A stretch of DNA of 64,000 nt, from contig NZ_PPSW01000027.1 in assembly GCF_005876835.1 (NCBI RefSeq), positions 1 to 64,000 of the forward strand, in the 5' to 3' direction. The position numbers were made by a program, and so were the translations under genes. Positions 7,829 through 17,446 of the stretch are shown piece after piece (within the stretch, counting starts at the first letter, position 1; each line of letters starts with the position of its first letter). The notes below the pieces were generated by a model. The model saw nothing but the letters and a program-made list of their open reading frames with translations. It had not been told where the DNA came from and ran no database searches. This DNA comes from Pseudoalteromonas phenolica. GTDB lineage: Bacteria; Pseudomonadota; Gammaproteobacteria; Enterobacterales; Alteromonadaceae.

Positions 7829-10063
7829 ATGTCATTAACTAGCTACCCCAAAAAATTTGTTAACCATGTTACAGCTTATTTGCTTCTCATATTCATATCA
7901 GCGTGTTCAGTTGAAGACCCATATGAAACAGGGCCTTCTGAGCAGCAGCAAGAAGAAATAGATGAACGTGACAAGGTTGTTGAAGCCATTATTCCTTTCT
8001 CTTTCAAAGTGAGAGATTCAACAGGCACCCCTATCGCTAACTTAGATGTGAAAATAGCAGGAAACTTATACCAAACGAATGCTCAAGGCTTAGTGCATGT
8101 AGATACGTTAACTTTAGGTAATTACCCCATTGAGATCATCCATCTCGATTATCATACTCTCTTTTCAACCATCAACATTTCTACGGCAAATGACAGCGAA
8201 GTCATAGTTCTATCTAAAAAAGTAGAGAATGAAATCAGTTTGGTTTTCGCCGGTGACACTATGTTTGGCCGCCGCTTTATGGATCCAAATATCACAACCA
8301 TGAATAACTCGGTGCCCGATTTAACAGATGCCTTAATTAATAAATCAAATGCAGCAACCGCTGCAATTGAAATCACTCAACATGTAAAGCCACTCTTTCT
8401 AAATCAAGATTTTGCTTCTGTAAATTTAGAATCCCCAGTGCTCAATCAGCCAGTAAGTGTTCATCCAACAAAAGAGTTTTCTTTTTTCTCTCTACCTGAA
8501 ACGCTAGAGGGTTTAAAGTCAATTGGCATCGACTATGTCGCGCTGGGTAACAACCACGTTTACGATTACCAATTAGATGGGCTAAATGACTCCCTGAAGT
8601 TTGTGTCTGAGGCTGGATTTCTTCATAGTGGCGCAGGTCTAAATAAAGTCGCAGCTTATGCACCGGTATTTGAAAACGTAAAGGGAACAACCCTAGGTTT
8701 AGTGTCTGCCACTTCAATTCGTGGTGGCGATCATGCGGTGACCTATGTCGCAGACGAAGAAAAAGGTGGCGCGGCTGACTTGTCTGATTCAAAATCATTA
8801 GCTGAAGCATTGCAGTTCAGCAAAGAAAATAGTGATTTCACCGTCATACAATTACATGGCGGCGATGAGTATTCTTATGCCCAAACAGACTATATTGAGA
8901 ATCGATATAGTCTGATTTCAAAGCTCGAAGAAAAGCCTGACTTAATGGTGACCCACCACCCTCACGTTGCACAAGGCTTTGACGTCTATGATGATGTACC
9001 AACTGTATTAGGACTTGGTAATTTTGTGTTTGATCAAAACCGATTAGAAACAGTTTTAGGCCTTGCTGTTGAAGTCCGAGTTAACAAAAACACCACCCCT
9101 AAAGTGAGCTCAGCAAGGGCCTACCCTATCTACATAGAAGAATATAAACCTCGCCTCATTTCTGGTGATTTAAGTAACTACTTAATAAAGCGGGTTGCTG
9201 AATTCTCAAATAATGTCTCAGTGATCCCTAGGCAAGGATATGCTGACGTTTTATTCTCTCAACAAGTTGCTGCGACGCTATTAAAGCAAGAGGTAATCGA
9301 ACTTGAGCCTGGTGAACATATTGTTGATTTACGGCTGCTGGCACCTAGCCATAGCTTTTTGAGCCAAATAACAACTGATGTTGAGGTCACTTCACTGACC
9401 TTGGGCAGAGATTTATTAGTATTTGGTGATTTCGAAGATTGGGATAATGATGATACTCAGTTTGAAATAAATCACTGGGATCATTCTGATGAAGATACAG
9501 TGCCATGCCTGACAGGTGCATACCGAGGCAATCAAGGATTATGCTTAACGAGAGACCAATTTGATAACTTTGCCCTAAGGGTACCGTTTAAGCAAACGGT
9601 ACGCGCTTTTCCACTCACCCCTGCCGATGACGTTAGCAAAGTCTTTCATAAACATACACTTTACGGGTATGCTAAAGGTATCAATGCTGGTCAATTAGAA
9701 TTAGATTTAAGTATCTTAACTTCTGAGGATTCACTTATTTTCTCTGAGCAAACTTTCCCTGTATTAGAAGGTGGGGAATTTAATTGGCAGCCGTTTAATA
9801 TTGACTTTGAACTCCCAGACGACACAAATGTGCTAGGCCCAGAAAATTTACCGCCTAGAGGAATGCGTTTTGCATTTATTCACTCACCACCTAAAAATGG
9901 CAATGCTGAGCTACAATTAGATGATATTGCTGTGATTTCTTGGCAAAATTCAGTTAAACTTACAAATAGAAAGTGGCAGACAAATCAGTTACATGGAAAA
10001 ACTTTTTTAAGAGTATCTACCGACAAGGCTGTTCGATTAAATTTAACCTTTAGTCAATTCTAA
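7829..10063 (+). CDS. CapA/PgsA-family metallophosphatase-like lipoprotein
   Basis: A 744-residue lipoprotein; the signal peptide ends in the lipobox ISAC (Cys26). After an acidic linker comes a carboxypeptidase-regulatory-like beta domain (about 55-130). The CapA (PGA_cap) calcineurin-like domain follows (about 136-410), with metal-site motifs GDTMFGR (Asp143), VNLESP (199-203), GNNHVYDY (241-243), LHGGDE (His343), THHPHVAQG (376-379) and GLGNFVFD. The C-terminal part (about 515-744) looks like a carbohydrate-binding-type jelly roll. CapA/PgsA proteins support synthesis, transport or anchoring of poly-gamma-glutamate. This one is about twice the usual length because of the added beta domains. 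It is the first gene of the operon that also encodes the PgsC and PgsB homologues. Confidence 0.87.
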   Translation: MSLTSYPKKFVNHVTAYLLLIFISACSVEDPYETGPSEQQQEEIDERDKVVEAIIPFSFKVRDSTGTPIANLDVKIAGNLYQTNAQGLVHVDTLTLGNYPIEIIHLDYHTLFSTINISTANDSEVIVLSKKVENEISLVFAGDTMFGRRFMDPNITTMNNSVPDLTDALINKSNAATAAIEITQHVKPLFLNQDFASVNLESPVLNQPVSVHPTKEFSFFSLPETLEGLKSIGIDYVALGNNHVYDYQLDGLNDSLKFVSEAGFLHSGAGLNKVAAYAPVFENVKGTTLGLVSATSIRGGDHAVTYVADEEKGGAADLSDSKSLAEALQFSKENSDFTVIQLHGGDEYSYAQTDYIENRYSLISKLEEKPDLMVTHHPHVAQGFDVYDDVPTVLGLGNFVFDQNRLETVLGLAVEVRVNKNTTPKVSSARAYPIYIEEYKPRLISGDLSNYLIKRVAEFSNNVSVIPRQGYADVLFSQQVAATLLKQEVIELEPGEHIVDLRLLAPSHSFLSQITTDVEVTSLTLGRDLLVFGDFEDWDNDDTQFEINHWDHSDEDTVPCLTGAYRGNQGLCLTRDQFDNFALRVPFKQTVRAFPLTPADDVSKVFHKHTLYGYAKGINAGQLELDLSILTSEDSLIFSEQTFPVLEGGEFNWQPFNIDFELPDDTNVLGPENLPPRGMRFAFIHSPPKNGNAELQLDDIAVISWQNSVKLTNRKWQTNQLHGKTFLRVSTDKAVRLNLTFSQF

Positions 10064-10084
10064 TTGACCTTTTAGGAACGCTTG

Positions 10085-12055
10085 GTGTCAATAAAACAAC
10101 AATTTTTCTTTGTAAAAAGGCATAAAACATTTTGGCTGATCATTAGTTTAATTGGCTTTACCCTGTTGGCAGAACTAACCGGTGCACTGCAGCGCTTTAA
10201 TGCACCTATTTTTAAATACTTTAGCCAAATTCAATCAGAAAAACACAGTGATGTTGTTGTCATTGAAGCTGATGCACTGATTTTTGAACATGACCAGCTC
10301 GTCTATTCCTTACTTGCGCACAATCCAAAAGCAATTATTGTTGTTTCAGACTCGAAACTAACAAAAATACAAGATCAAAGGGTATTTTACCCCCGTCCAG
10401 ATAATAACTTATGCCTCGCAGACCTAAAAGCATGGCTTGGTTATACGATTCAAATCAACCACCAAACTCATAACCAATGTACTAAACTCTGGGCTGAACT
10501 ATTTCCAGAGCGTCGCCTAGAGCACTCACCATTACTTAGCTTTGCATTAGATTTACATGCACTGCCAAAATTTAACAGCGCACGAGTGCAAAGTGAAGAC
10601 TTATTAGCTGGGCAAATCACCGATAAATTAGTCCTAATATCACAAACGAATCACAGTTTTGGTTTACCAATTCGCGCACCAAAACTCTCAGGTGAAGTAA
10701 ACCCAATTTACCTTCATGCTTTTGTTGCCCATAACCTCATTGAAGGCTCGTTAATTTCACTTATCAGTGGCAAGCTATCCCTGACGATTCAGTTAGTCAG
10801 CATCATTTTACTGCTCGTTCTTTATCAAAAAATTGCCTTTAATATAGGTATTGTCGTCGCATCTACCCTTTCAATAACTTGGCTATCGCTTTGTTATTTT
10901 GTTATGACAGGTATGCATATATTTTTACCTGCTGCCGAAGGAGTGATACTTAACTTTTTTACCTTATTTTGGGTGTTTTTATCGGCAAAATGGGTTGAGG
11001 AGGACGATCTAAAACGACTGATGAATAATATCAGGCAAAAAATGTCTGGTCGTTATCTACCCAAATCTTTCACAGATCAAAGCACTCCTTGGGACTCCAT
11101 TATTCAATTGATTAATCAACAGTTGGCTTTAGATAAAAGTATTCTGCTTGCTCGCCTTGAGGGAGATCATCGTTTATACGAAATAAGAGCCATTAATTGC
11201 CATCTTTCAGATATTCATGAGATGCGCAGAGACTACGAACGTGCGCCCTATTCAGATGCAATTAAGGCATTTGGTACAGTAAAAATTACGCGCCCTTTCT
11301 TTAAAGCACTTGAAGAAAACGAATCCCAGTACATAGTCCCGCTTATGTATGCTGGTGATATTCGTGGGTTCTGGGCGATGACCATTACTCCAGATGAACG
11401 ATTTAACGAAGCTGCGTTTATTAAAAATGTAAATCGATTTGCCAATCAGGTGGGGGAGCTTTTATTCCATTATCGTGTTTTCGAAACGCAAGGCAAAGCC
11501 GAAAGCAACGCAATTGCTCGTTTACTCACCTTGAATTTAGCCAAACCATTGAGTCAGCAAATAAAGCACTCGATTAACGAAATGGAACAAAAGCTGACAA
11601 CCTTAGAGCATGTTTTCAATCAGATCCGTTCAGCGTCGGTGCTATTCAATTTATTCGGTCAGGTAGTACAAACTAATCATGCGCTTGAACAGCTAGCGAA
11701 ACAGCATCACCTACCAATTTTCGAGATGACAGCGCTCGATTTGCTATGTCAGGTCAGTGAGTTAGATCATGAAAATGCCAAAGGAAAACTGCGCTATTTG
11801 ACTTTGCACAAAGGCGAAATTTATCTCCCCGTCAAATTGGCTGAACAGCAGTTTGTATTAAACGTACGTACCATTGAATCATCGGATGAAAAAAGTAGTG
11901 CAGGAGAGCCCTTTGAAGTGGGGGGGATTTTATTTGAGTTCATTAACCTCTCTGAACTTATGAGCCAAATACACCAAGACGAAGATCAAGCTGGTTTGCT
12001 GTCAGAAAACAGTGAAAAGCAAAAAAATAACACCGAGTCTGAGGCATCTAATTAA
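10085..12055 (+). CDS. CHASE2-like membrane sensor protein in the Pgs-like operon
   Basis: About 656 residues. One membrane helix (about 18-35) is followed by a periplasmic domain (about 40-225) resembling CHASE2: it opens with VVVIEADALIF and closes with GEVNPIYLHAFVAHNLIEG. Three membrane helices follow (about 233-302), then a cytoplasmic part with a possible GAF-like domain (about 330-470) and a PAS-like segment (about 535-630). Usual CHASE2 proteins end in a kinase, GGDEF or adenylate cyclase domain; none is visible here. It may therefore sense or scaffold for the synthase. The GTG at 10085 was preferred because AGGA lies seven bases upstream; a TTG one codon earlier is possible. The gene follows the CapA homologue by 21 bases and its stop overlaps the next start (TAATG). 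Confidence 0.75.
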   Translation: MSIKQQFFFVKRHKTFWLIISLIGFTLLAELTGALQRFNAPIFKYFSQIQSEKHSDVVVIEADALIFEHDQLVYSLLAHNPKAIIVVSDSKLTKIQDQRVFYPRPDNNLCLADLKAWLGYTIQINHQTHNQCTKLWAELFPERRLEHSPLLSFALDLHALPKFNSARVQSEDLLAGQITDKLVLISQTNHSFGLPIRAPKLSGEVNPIYLHAFVAHNLIEGSLISLISGKLSLTIQLVSIILLLVLYQKIAFNIGIVVASTLSITWLSLCYFVMTGMHIFLPAAEGVILNFFTLFWVFLSAKWVEEDDLKRLMNNIRQKMSGRYLPKSFTDQSTPWDSIIQLINQQLALDKSILLARLEGDHRLYEIRAINCHLSDIHEMRRDYERAPYSDAIKAFGTVKITRPFFKALEENESQYIVPLMYAGDIRGFWAMTITPDERFNEAAFIKNVNRFANQVGELLFHYRVFETQGKAESNAIARLLTLNLAKPLSQQIKHSINEMEQKLTTLEHVFNQIRSASVLFNLFGQVVQTNHALEQLAKQHHLPIFEMTALDLLCQVSELDHENAKGKLRYLTLHKGEIYLPVKLAEQQFVLNVRTIESSDEKSSAGEPFEVGGILFEFINLSELMSQIHQDEDQAGLLSENSEKQKNNTESEASN

Positions 12056-15000
12056 TGGATTGGATGCTGAGTATTTTTCCGACCGGTAGCGGTTTAGGCC
12101 AATCAGTTATCACCACTGTTTGGGTAGGTATAGCTGTTGTGTGCTTCTTAAACCTTCGCTTTGGTTTCCCTTTAACAGGTCTGGTTGTACCTGGTTACCT
12201 TGTGCCATTACTCATTGTGAGCCCGACTTCTGCAGCTGTTATCATAATTGAAGCGTTCGTCGTGTACTTCGTCATGCGGATTACTGCCAAAACTGTAATG
12301 GAGCGCTTCGGCTATGCTGAGATGTTTGGTCGAGACAGATTCTTTGCGATTATCTTGATCAGTATTTTAGTGCGTGTGGTTATGGACACGCTATTTTGGC
12401 CTAGTGTTGCCAATGTACTAGGCAGTTGGGACATCACGTTTGACTACTCGACACAACTGTATAGCTTAGGGTTAGTCATCATTGCCCTCACAGCAAACGT
12501 TATGTGGAACGGCGGTTTTCGATATGGAACTAAAGTCACACTGATACAGCTTATCTTTACTTATGTTTTAGTACGATATGTATTAATGCCGATGACCAAC
12601 TTCAGCATTGCCAATCTAGCCATTATGTATGAAGACGTGGCAGCTTCGATAATTGCAGCACCAAAGGCCTATATTATTTTAGTGATCACCGCATTTATCG
12701 CCTCTCGTGCCAACTTAAAATACGGCTGGGAGTTTAACGGTATCATGCTACCTGCATTACTGGCATTGCAACTCATGCAGCCGAGTAAACTGCTGACATC
12801 TTTTATTGAAACAGCCGTGATCTTGATCATCGGGACTTTACTTCTTCAATACACACGCCTTAAAAACGCCAACTTTGAAGGCGCGCGCTTACTACTCTTT
12901 TTCTTCAATATTGGCTTTGCCTACAAGCTCGCGCTTAACTATTTTATTGTCAATTATTACCCTGCATTAAAAGTGACAGATACATTTGCTTTCGGATACA
13001 TGCTATCCACTTTATTGGCGTTAAAAATCTATCAAAAAAATGCCCTTGGATTAATCATTAGGGCAACGTTTCAAACCTCTGTTGTCGGTGGGTTTGTCGC
13101 TATTTTCATTGGCTTTGTGATCATGTTTGTCCCCTCTCTATTCATTGGCAACCAAATAAAGTCTTTACAGAGTTATACTGAAATACAAGATCTCAGCCAA
13201 CAGCTCAGTGAGTACAAAAGTTACTTGTATACCGACCAAAAAAATAAAGTAGAGATCAGCCAGTATCAGCAGACCCAAAACTTGCAAACCTTTAGAGCTG
13301 CTATCAGCATTTTAAACCGTGACAGGCGTAATTTAGACAACATTAACAAAGCCACAGAGCTGTTACTAAAGTTAGACTTTTCACTGCGTCTAGATGGAGA
13401 ATATATTTATATTCAAGATGCCAGAAAATATGCAATTAGAGGACTGTTTGTCTTATCTAAACAAACTAATACAGGTTTATTGCTATCGGTCCCTCACCCT
13501 TCCACAGAACGTGTAGCAACAGACTCTTCAGCACTGCTTATGACACTCCTAAAAGCAGATGCATTGGCTTTAGGCACTCAAGCTACGCCGGCTTTTAGCG
13601 CCGATAATACCAGCCAGCAAAGTAACTATTATTGGGCCTTTATAAATGCGCTTGAAAGCGAAGACATAGTGCAATTACGCTCAGTTAACGCACGTACTAC
13701 AGCCTTGCTTGAAACTGGCCCGTATGGTGCAACAGGACAATTTTGGATCTTCAATCGCATTCCAGCTGCGGTAAACCAATCTCTACTCACCGAGCTATTA
13801 GGGTTTACGCAAAGTAGTTTTGGCTTATTAAACAATCAAAGCCTGCCAAACCCAAACTTTGAAGGTAGATTGATCGAAACCTTTATTGATACTTCTGCTT
13901 ATACCTCTCTGCTGTCTAAAGTCGCTTTAAGTGACCAACTATATCAGTCTCCAGTTGCGCAAATTGAAACCAGCTTAGAAGAGGAAATAAACGCTTTTAT
14001 ACCAAAGATAACAGCCAAAGGTAGCCAACTATTTCAAAGCTTATCTGATAATGAGGCGGCACTATGGGAGTATGAGATCCTTCGTCCGCTATACAGTTTA
14101 TCTGATCAGCTTGCAGGGCAAGAAATCACGACTGATGTACTTAACCAACTAAATAAGATAAACAATATTGCCCGTATGGTCGGGTACCAATTAAGTTTAC
14201 TCAATACCGCAAGCGGTCGATATATCAAGGTTTCTCCTTTAGATGACTTACAGTATTTCCAATTAGGTCAAGGCCTCTATTTCATTCATTTAGACCCGAC
14301 TAATGCACTCAATATCCAAGTGCCTCGTCCTTTGTATGAAAGTAATACCATACAGTTTGCCAGTCAGCTGTATCAAAAGAGTAATGCAAAGCTGTTGTTA
14401 ATCGCAGGGGCACACCCATTTGCCAGCGAGGAAGCCAATGTTATGGCCGCTGCCAATGTAAAAACCTTATTTAATATTGTGCATCAGAGTGCATTACGTC
14501 ACTACCCTCAATCCGGCGTTTTAAACTTGCAAATACGTAGCCACAGTGCGCCGTCACACATTCGCCCAAGTGCTTTAGCTTTTCAGTACACAGAACCTCA
14601 TCCGAGCCATAAATTAAGCCTGGGCAAGGTACGGGAGTCACTCAAAGAGCTAGGGGTTGAGCATCAAATTGTTTTAGGCCAAGCTGCAACAAGAGGGCTC
14701 GAATTAGGTACCTCTCCTCAAACCGGATACCAGATATTTTCGCCTGCAAGTGAGCTCGCCACACTATGGCTTGCTTCCGATTTTAAGCAACACTTTTCAA
14801 TATCGAACGAGGCACTATTGCAACGACTATTAGCGGTATCGCAGCACCCTATTTTGAAGCACACTAATATTGCAGCTCTGTCTCCAAGTGACTGGCAAGC
14901 AATTAACACGACTCAATTAAAAGCCTTTAAGGATATTACCGAGCATTATGCGCTCTCTCAGCATTTGCCTTTTATTCAATCTTTATGTGAACAACAAAAT

Positions 15001-15165
15001 ACGTGTACCTTGCAAGCCACACAACTTTCTATGCCAAACGAACTCGCCTTATTGATCAAGCAAAATAATAAGATTGCACTTATTTACTTACCGAAAAGAA
15101 ATAAAGTCGTCGATTTGCAAAGATTTACTCAAATGATGACAGGAGGACTTAATGTATTTAATTAA
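12055..15165 (+). CDS. pgsC: PgsC/CapC-family membrane protein, enlarged
   Basis: A 1036-residue protein; typical PgsC/CapC is about 150 residues. The first 365 residues are a polytopic membrane region that looks like two tandem PgsC units. Unit one has RFGFPLTGLVVPGYLVP (about 35-51) and a helix ending in LTANVMWNGGF. Unit two has KYGWEFNGIMLPALLAL (about 222-238), IETAVILIIG and LSTLLALKIY. PgsC/CapC is the membrane partner of the PgsB ligase and is thought to help synthesis or export of poly-gamma-glutamate. Residues 370-1036 are a large soluble region, probably periplasmic, starting with a coiled-coil-like stretch (YTEIQDLSQQLSEYK). I recognise no family for it. The gene overlaps both neighbours. 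Confidence 0.8.
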   Translation: MDWMLSIFPTGSGLGQSVITTVWVGIAVVCFLNLRFGFPLTGLVVPGYLVPLLIVSPTSAAVIIIEAFVVYFVMRITAKTVMERFGYAEMFGRDRFFAIILISILVRVVMDTLFWPSVANVLGSWDITFDYSTQLYSLGLVIIALTANVMWNGGFRYGTKVTLIQLIFTYVLVRYVLMPMTNFSIANLAIMYEDVAASIIAAPKAYIILVITAFIASRANLKYGWEFNGIMLPALLALQLMQPSKLLTSFIETAVILIIGTLLLQYTRLKNANFEGARLLLFFFNIGFAYKLALNYFIVNYYPALKVTDTFAFGYMLSTLLALKIYQKNALGLIIRATFQTSVVGGFVAIFIGFVIMFVPSLFIGNQIKSLQSYTEIQDLSQQLSEYKSYLYTDQKNKVEISQYQQTQNLQTFRAAISILNRDRRNLDNINKATELLLKLDFSLRLDGEYIYIQDARKYAIRGLFVLSKQTNTGLLLSVPHPSTERVATDSSALLMTLLKADALALGTQATPAFSADNTSQQSNYYWAFINALESEDIVQLRSVNARTTALLETGPYGATGQFWIFNRIPAAVNQSLLTELLGFTQSSFGLLNNQSLPNPNFEGRLIETFIDTSAYTSLLSKVALSDQLYQSPVAQIETSLEEEINAFIPKITAKGSQLFQSLSDNEAALWEYEILRPLYSLSDQLAGQEITTDVLNQLNKINNIARMVGYQLSLLNTASGRYIKVSPLDDLQYFQLGQGLYFIHLDPTNALNIQVPRPLYESNTIQFASQLYQKSNAKLLLIAGAHPFASEEANVMAAANVKTLFNIVHQSALRHYPQSGVLNLQIRSHSAPSHIRPSALAFQYTEPHPSHKLSLGKVRESLKELGVEHQIVLGQAATRGLELGTSPQTGYQIFSPASELATLWLASDFKQHFSISNEALLQRLLAVSQHPILKHTNIAALSPSDWQAINTTQLKAFKDITEHYALSQHLPFIQSLCEQQNTCTLQATQLSMPNELALLIKQNNKIALIYLPKRNKVVDLQRFTQMMTGGLNVFN

Positions 15166-17446
15166 GCACCTGCTGACTTTATTTTTTAGAATCAGTTTAA
15201 TCTTATTGCTGCTTTGGCTCATCATCCGAGGTTATTTTTGGGTAGTGTCTGCAGAGCCGGTTGCGCTTCGCTCTGAAGATGAAACGCGCTCAACAGTACA
15301 TTGGTTACAACAAGATAAGGCGCTTACATTTAACTTTTCAGCCGATAGAACTTATTCAATTCGTGTTCTATCGAATGCGATTTTTTCAGAGCAACAACAA
15401 TTTGAAGAACCCGTACACTATGCCATTGAGTACACGCTTTTAGACAGTAAAGCGACCCCTCTCAGTACACATGTTTATCATCATGCTTCTAAATTGGCCT
15501 TAGACAATGAACAAAAGCAAGTGAAGCAAATTATTGAAAATCGCGACACCTTGGCCGTTTCTTCCGGGCAGTCGTTTTTTATCAGCAATGAGCAACTTAC
15601 TAATGCATCTGCAATTGCATTAAAGCTGATCCCTGAAAATAATCAGCTCAGAGGAGTTGTTATTCGTTTGCACGCAAAGACCCCTGTAAGTCTCAATGAC
15701 ATCAACAGAGCTTGGCTAAGGCAATCTACCGATTGGCGTGAACGTATGACTAATTACCACACCATTGGCAACAACGCTATATCGAGCCAAGAAATATTAA
15801 ATGCCGTCACATTTGAGTGGCAAAAATTAGCGCCACAAGGGATCCCCGGCATCGACTTTACCGGCGACACCCTATACGAAACACTGCCCTATTACGTGTT
15901 AAGTTATGACTTTAGTGCGGCGCAATTAAACCTAGATAGCTTCTATACTGATAGCCAACTGAGTGCCTCATTCAGAAACTATCAAACTCAAGACTTATTT
16001 GTCTTTAAAGAGCAGAGCGACGCGACATTATTCGCAACTTGGTATGACATTAAACAACTCAAGGCGCCTATTCAGCTAAATTTCACTGCCACTGACACAC
16101 CCAATACTTATCGTATTTCAAGTGTTGAGCCCGGCCTGATTGTGGTTCAATCTGCCAAGCCTATACTAACTAGATGGTTTGCTGAAAACGATGCCCAGTT
16201 TAATGCTTTGCATAGCTACTTTTATAACATTGGCGAGCACTTTAATGCTGAATACCAAGTTGCTAAAGGTAGTGATATCAACTTTGAGTTTAGAGGCCCA
16301 AAAGGCACGCCTGTTGATATCACACTTCATAATAACGATATTGAGATAGAGCAATTCCGTATATTTCTGCAAGGCGAGACAAGCAACTTTGACAGGATCA
16401 TAGACGAAACAACCATCCGACAGCCTGTTTTCGGATCTGAGCAATACTATGTTCGCTTACCTAACACAGTGGATCGTATCAAAATTTCATCGCCACAGTC
16501 TGTGCTCGCGAAATTGCAAGCCAGACAGTCATCTTTTCATTATCAAACCGAGCTATGCGAACAGCTCTGCAAACCTGAGTTAGATGACTTTGCCGCTATA
16601 GGTGCCTGGTTTTCGCAAAAAGCGCAGAATGATTTTAATTTTACCGACCAAAAACGCATTACCAATGTGCGTTTATTTGAAATGCCGCCTCCACTGCCAA
16701 ACAATGAAGACATGGCAACCACCTATATGAGTCGGGACTTAATTCAAGCCTTACCCCTATCAAATACATTTTTGGTCAATAGCCCAGATAAGTATTTTGC
16801 TGATTTTTTTCCTAAAGCAGATCCAACCGAGCATCAATTCAAGCAAGTTTTTACTTTTGAACAGTTATTACTGGCTAAAAGAAATAACCAACAAAGAGAC
16901 AAACGTCTTATTGAAATAAATAAAAAAGCCCCGTTTTTCAAAGAGCGCGCCCTCACACATTTAACTGAGACTCAACTGCTCTCTTTCAAAGGCCCTGAAC
17001 ATACTTTATTTGTTAACGAAGGCAGTGAACGGCCTTGGCAAAAACAGCGTGGCTACTTTCTTAAAGCTGGTCAGACTTTAACTTTAAACTATTCAAACAA
17101 ACCCGAATCGGTTGTTATTAAAGTGCTTAAAACCAAAGAGTTCAAAGATTTCGTGGTACTAAACACTCGCATTAGAGGTCGATTCAAAGACGGTTTAAGT
17201 CCTGAATACACAATTAAAAATAAACGTTTTGCATTGATGCCGGCACAATTAACCAAAGTCTATGCGCTGCACCCTGCAATTGCACAAGTGATCCCATACA
17301 ACAGTATCTCACTTGCGATAAACGATGATGTACAGACACTTAAAAGTATCGCAATCACTGCCGAACAAGATATTTGGATCAGTGTGCTTGATGAACTTAT
17401 GCAAGCCCCCTCTGAAGCGCAATGGAGGCAATATGAAAATGATTAA
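15152..17446 (+). CDS. Membrane-anchored periplasmic protein of the Pgs-like operon
   Basis: A 764-residue protein with one N-terminal membrane helix (about 9-31) and a long, beta-rich, probably periplasmic body. Two neighbouring cysteines (ELCEQLCKPEL) could form a disulphide. I recognise no domain and see no catalytic motif. The start is well supported by AGGAGG five bases upstream, inside the end of the PgsC homologue, and the next gene starts 14 bases before its stop. Position and topology suggest a structural or bridging part of the polymer assembly or export apparatus. That is inference from context only. Confidence 0.75.
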   Translation: MYLIKHLLTLFFRISLILLLLWLIIRGYFWVVSAEPVALRSEDETRSTVHWLQQDKALTFNFSADRTYSIRVLSNAIFSEQQQFEEPVHYAIEYTLLDSKATPLSTHVYHHASKLALDNEQKQVKQIIENRDTLAVSSGQSFFISNEQLTNASAIALKLIPENNQLRGVVIRLHAKTPVSLNDINRAWLRQSTDWRERMTNYHTIGNNAISSQEILNAVTFEWQKLAPQGIPGIDFTGDTLYETLPYYVLSYDFSAAQLNLDSFYTDSQLSASFRNYQTQDLFVFKEQSDATLFATWYDIKQLKAPIQLNFTATDTPNTYRISSVEPGLIVVQSAKPILTRWFAENDAQFNALHSYFYNIGEHFNAEYQVAKGSDINFEFRGPKGTPVDITLHNNDIEIEQFRIFLQGETSNFDRIIDETTIRQPVFGSEQYYVRLPNTVDRIKISSPQSVLAKLQARQSSFHYQTELCEQLCKPELDDFAAIGAWFSQKAQNDFNFTDQKRITNVRLFEMPPPLPNNEDMATTYMSRDLIQALPLSNTFLVNSPDKYFADFFPKADPTEHQFKQVFTFEQLLLAKRNNQQRDKRLIEINKKAPFFKERALTHLTETQLLSFKGPEHTLFVNEGSERPWQKQRGYFLKAGQTLTLNYSNKPESVVIKVLKTKEFKDFVVLNTRIRGRFKDGLSPEYTIKNKRFALMPAQLTKVYALHPAIAQVIPYNSISLAINDDVQTLKSIAITAEQDIWISVLDELMQAPSEAQWRQYEND

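Noticed and set aside
8442..8810. Open reading frame of 122 codons antisense to the CapA homologue
   Set aside because: Low-complexity composition (His, Leu, Arg) typical of antisense translation, and the sense strand carries intact metal-site motifs.
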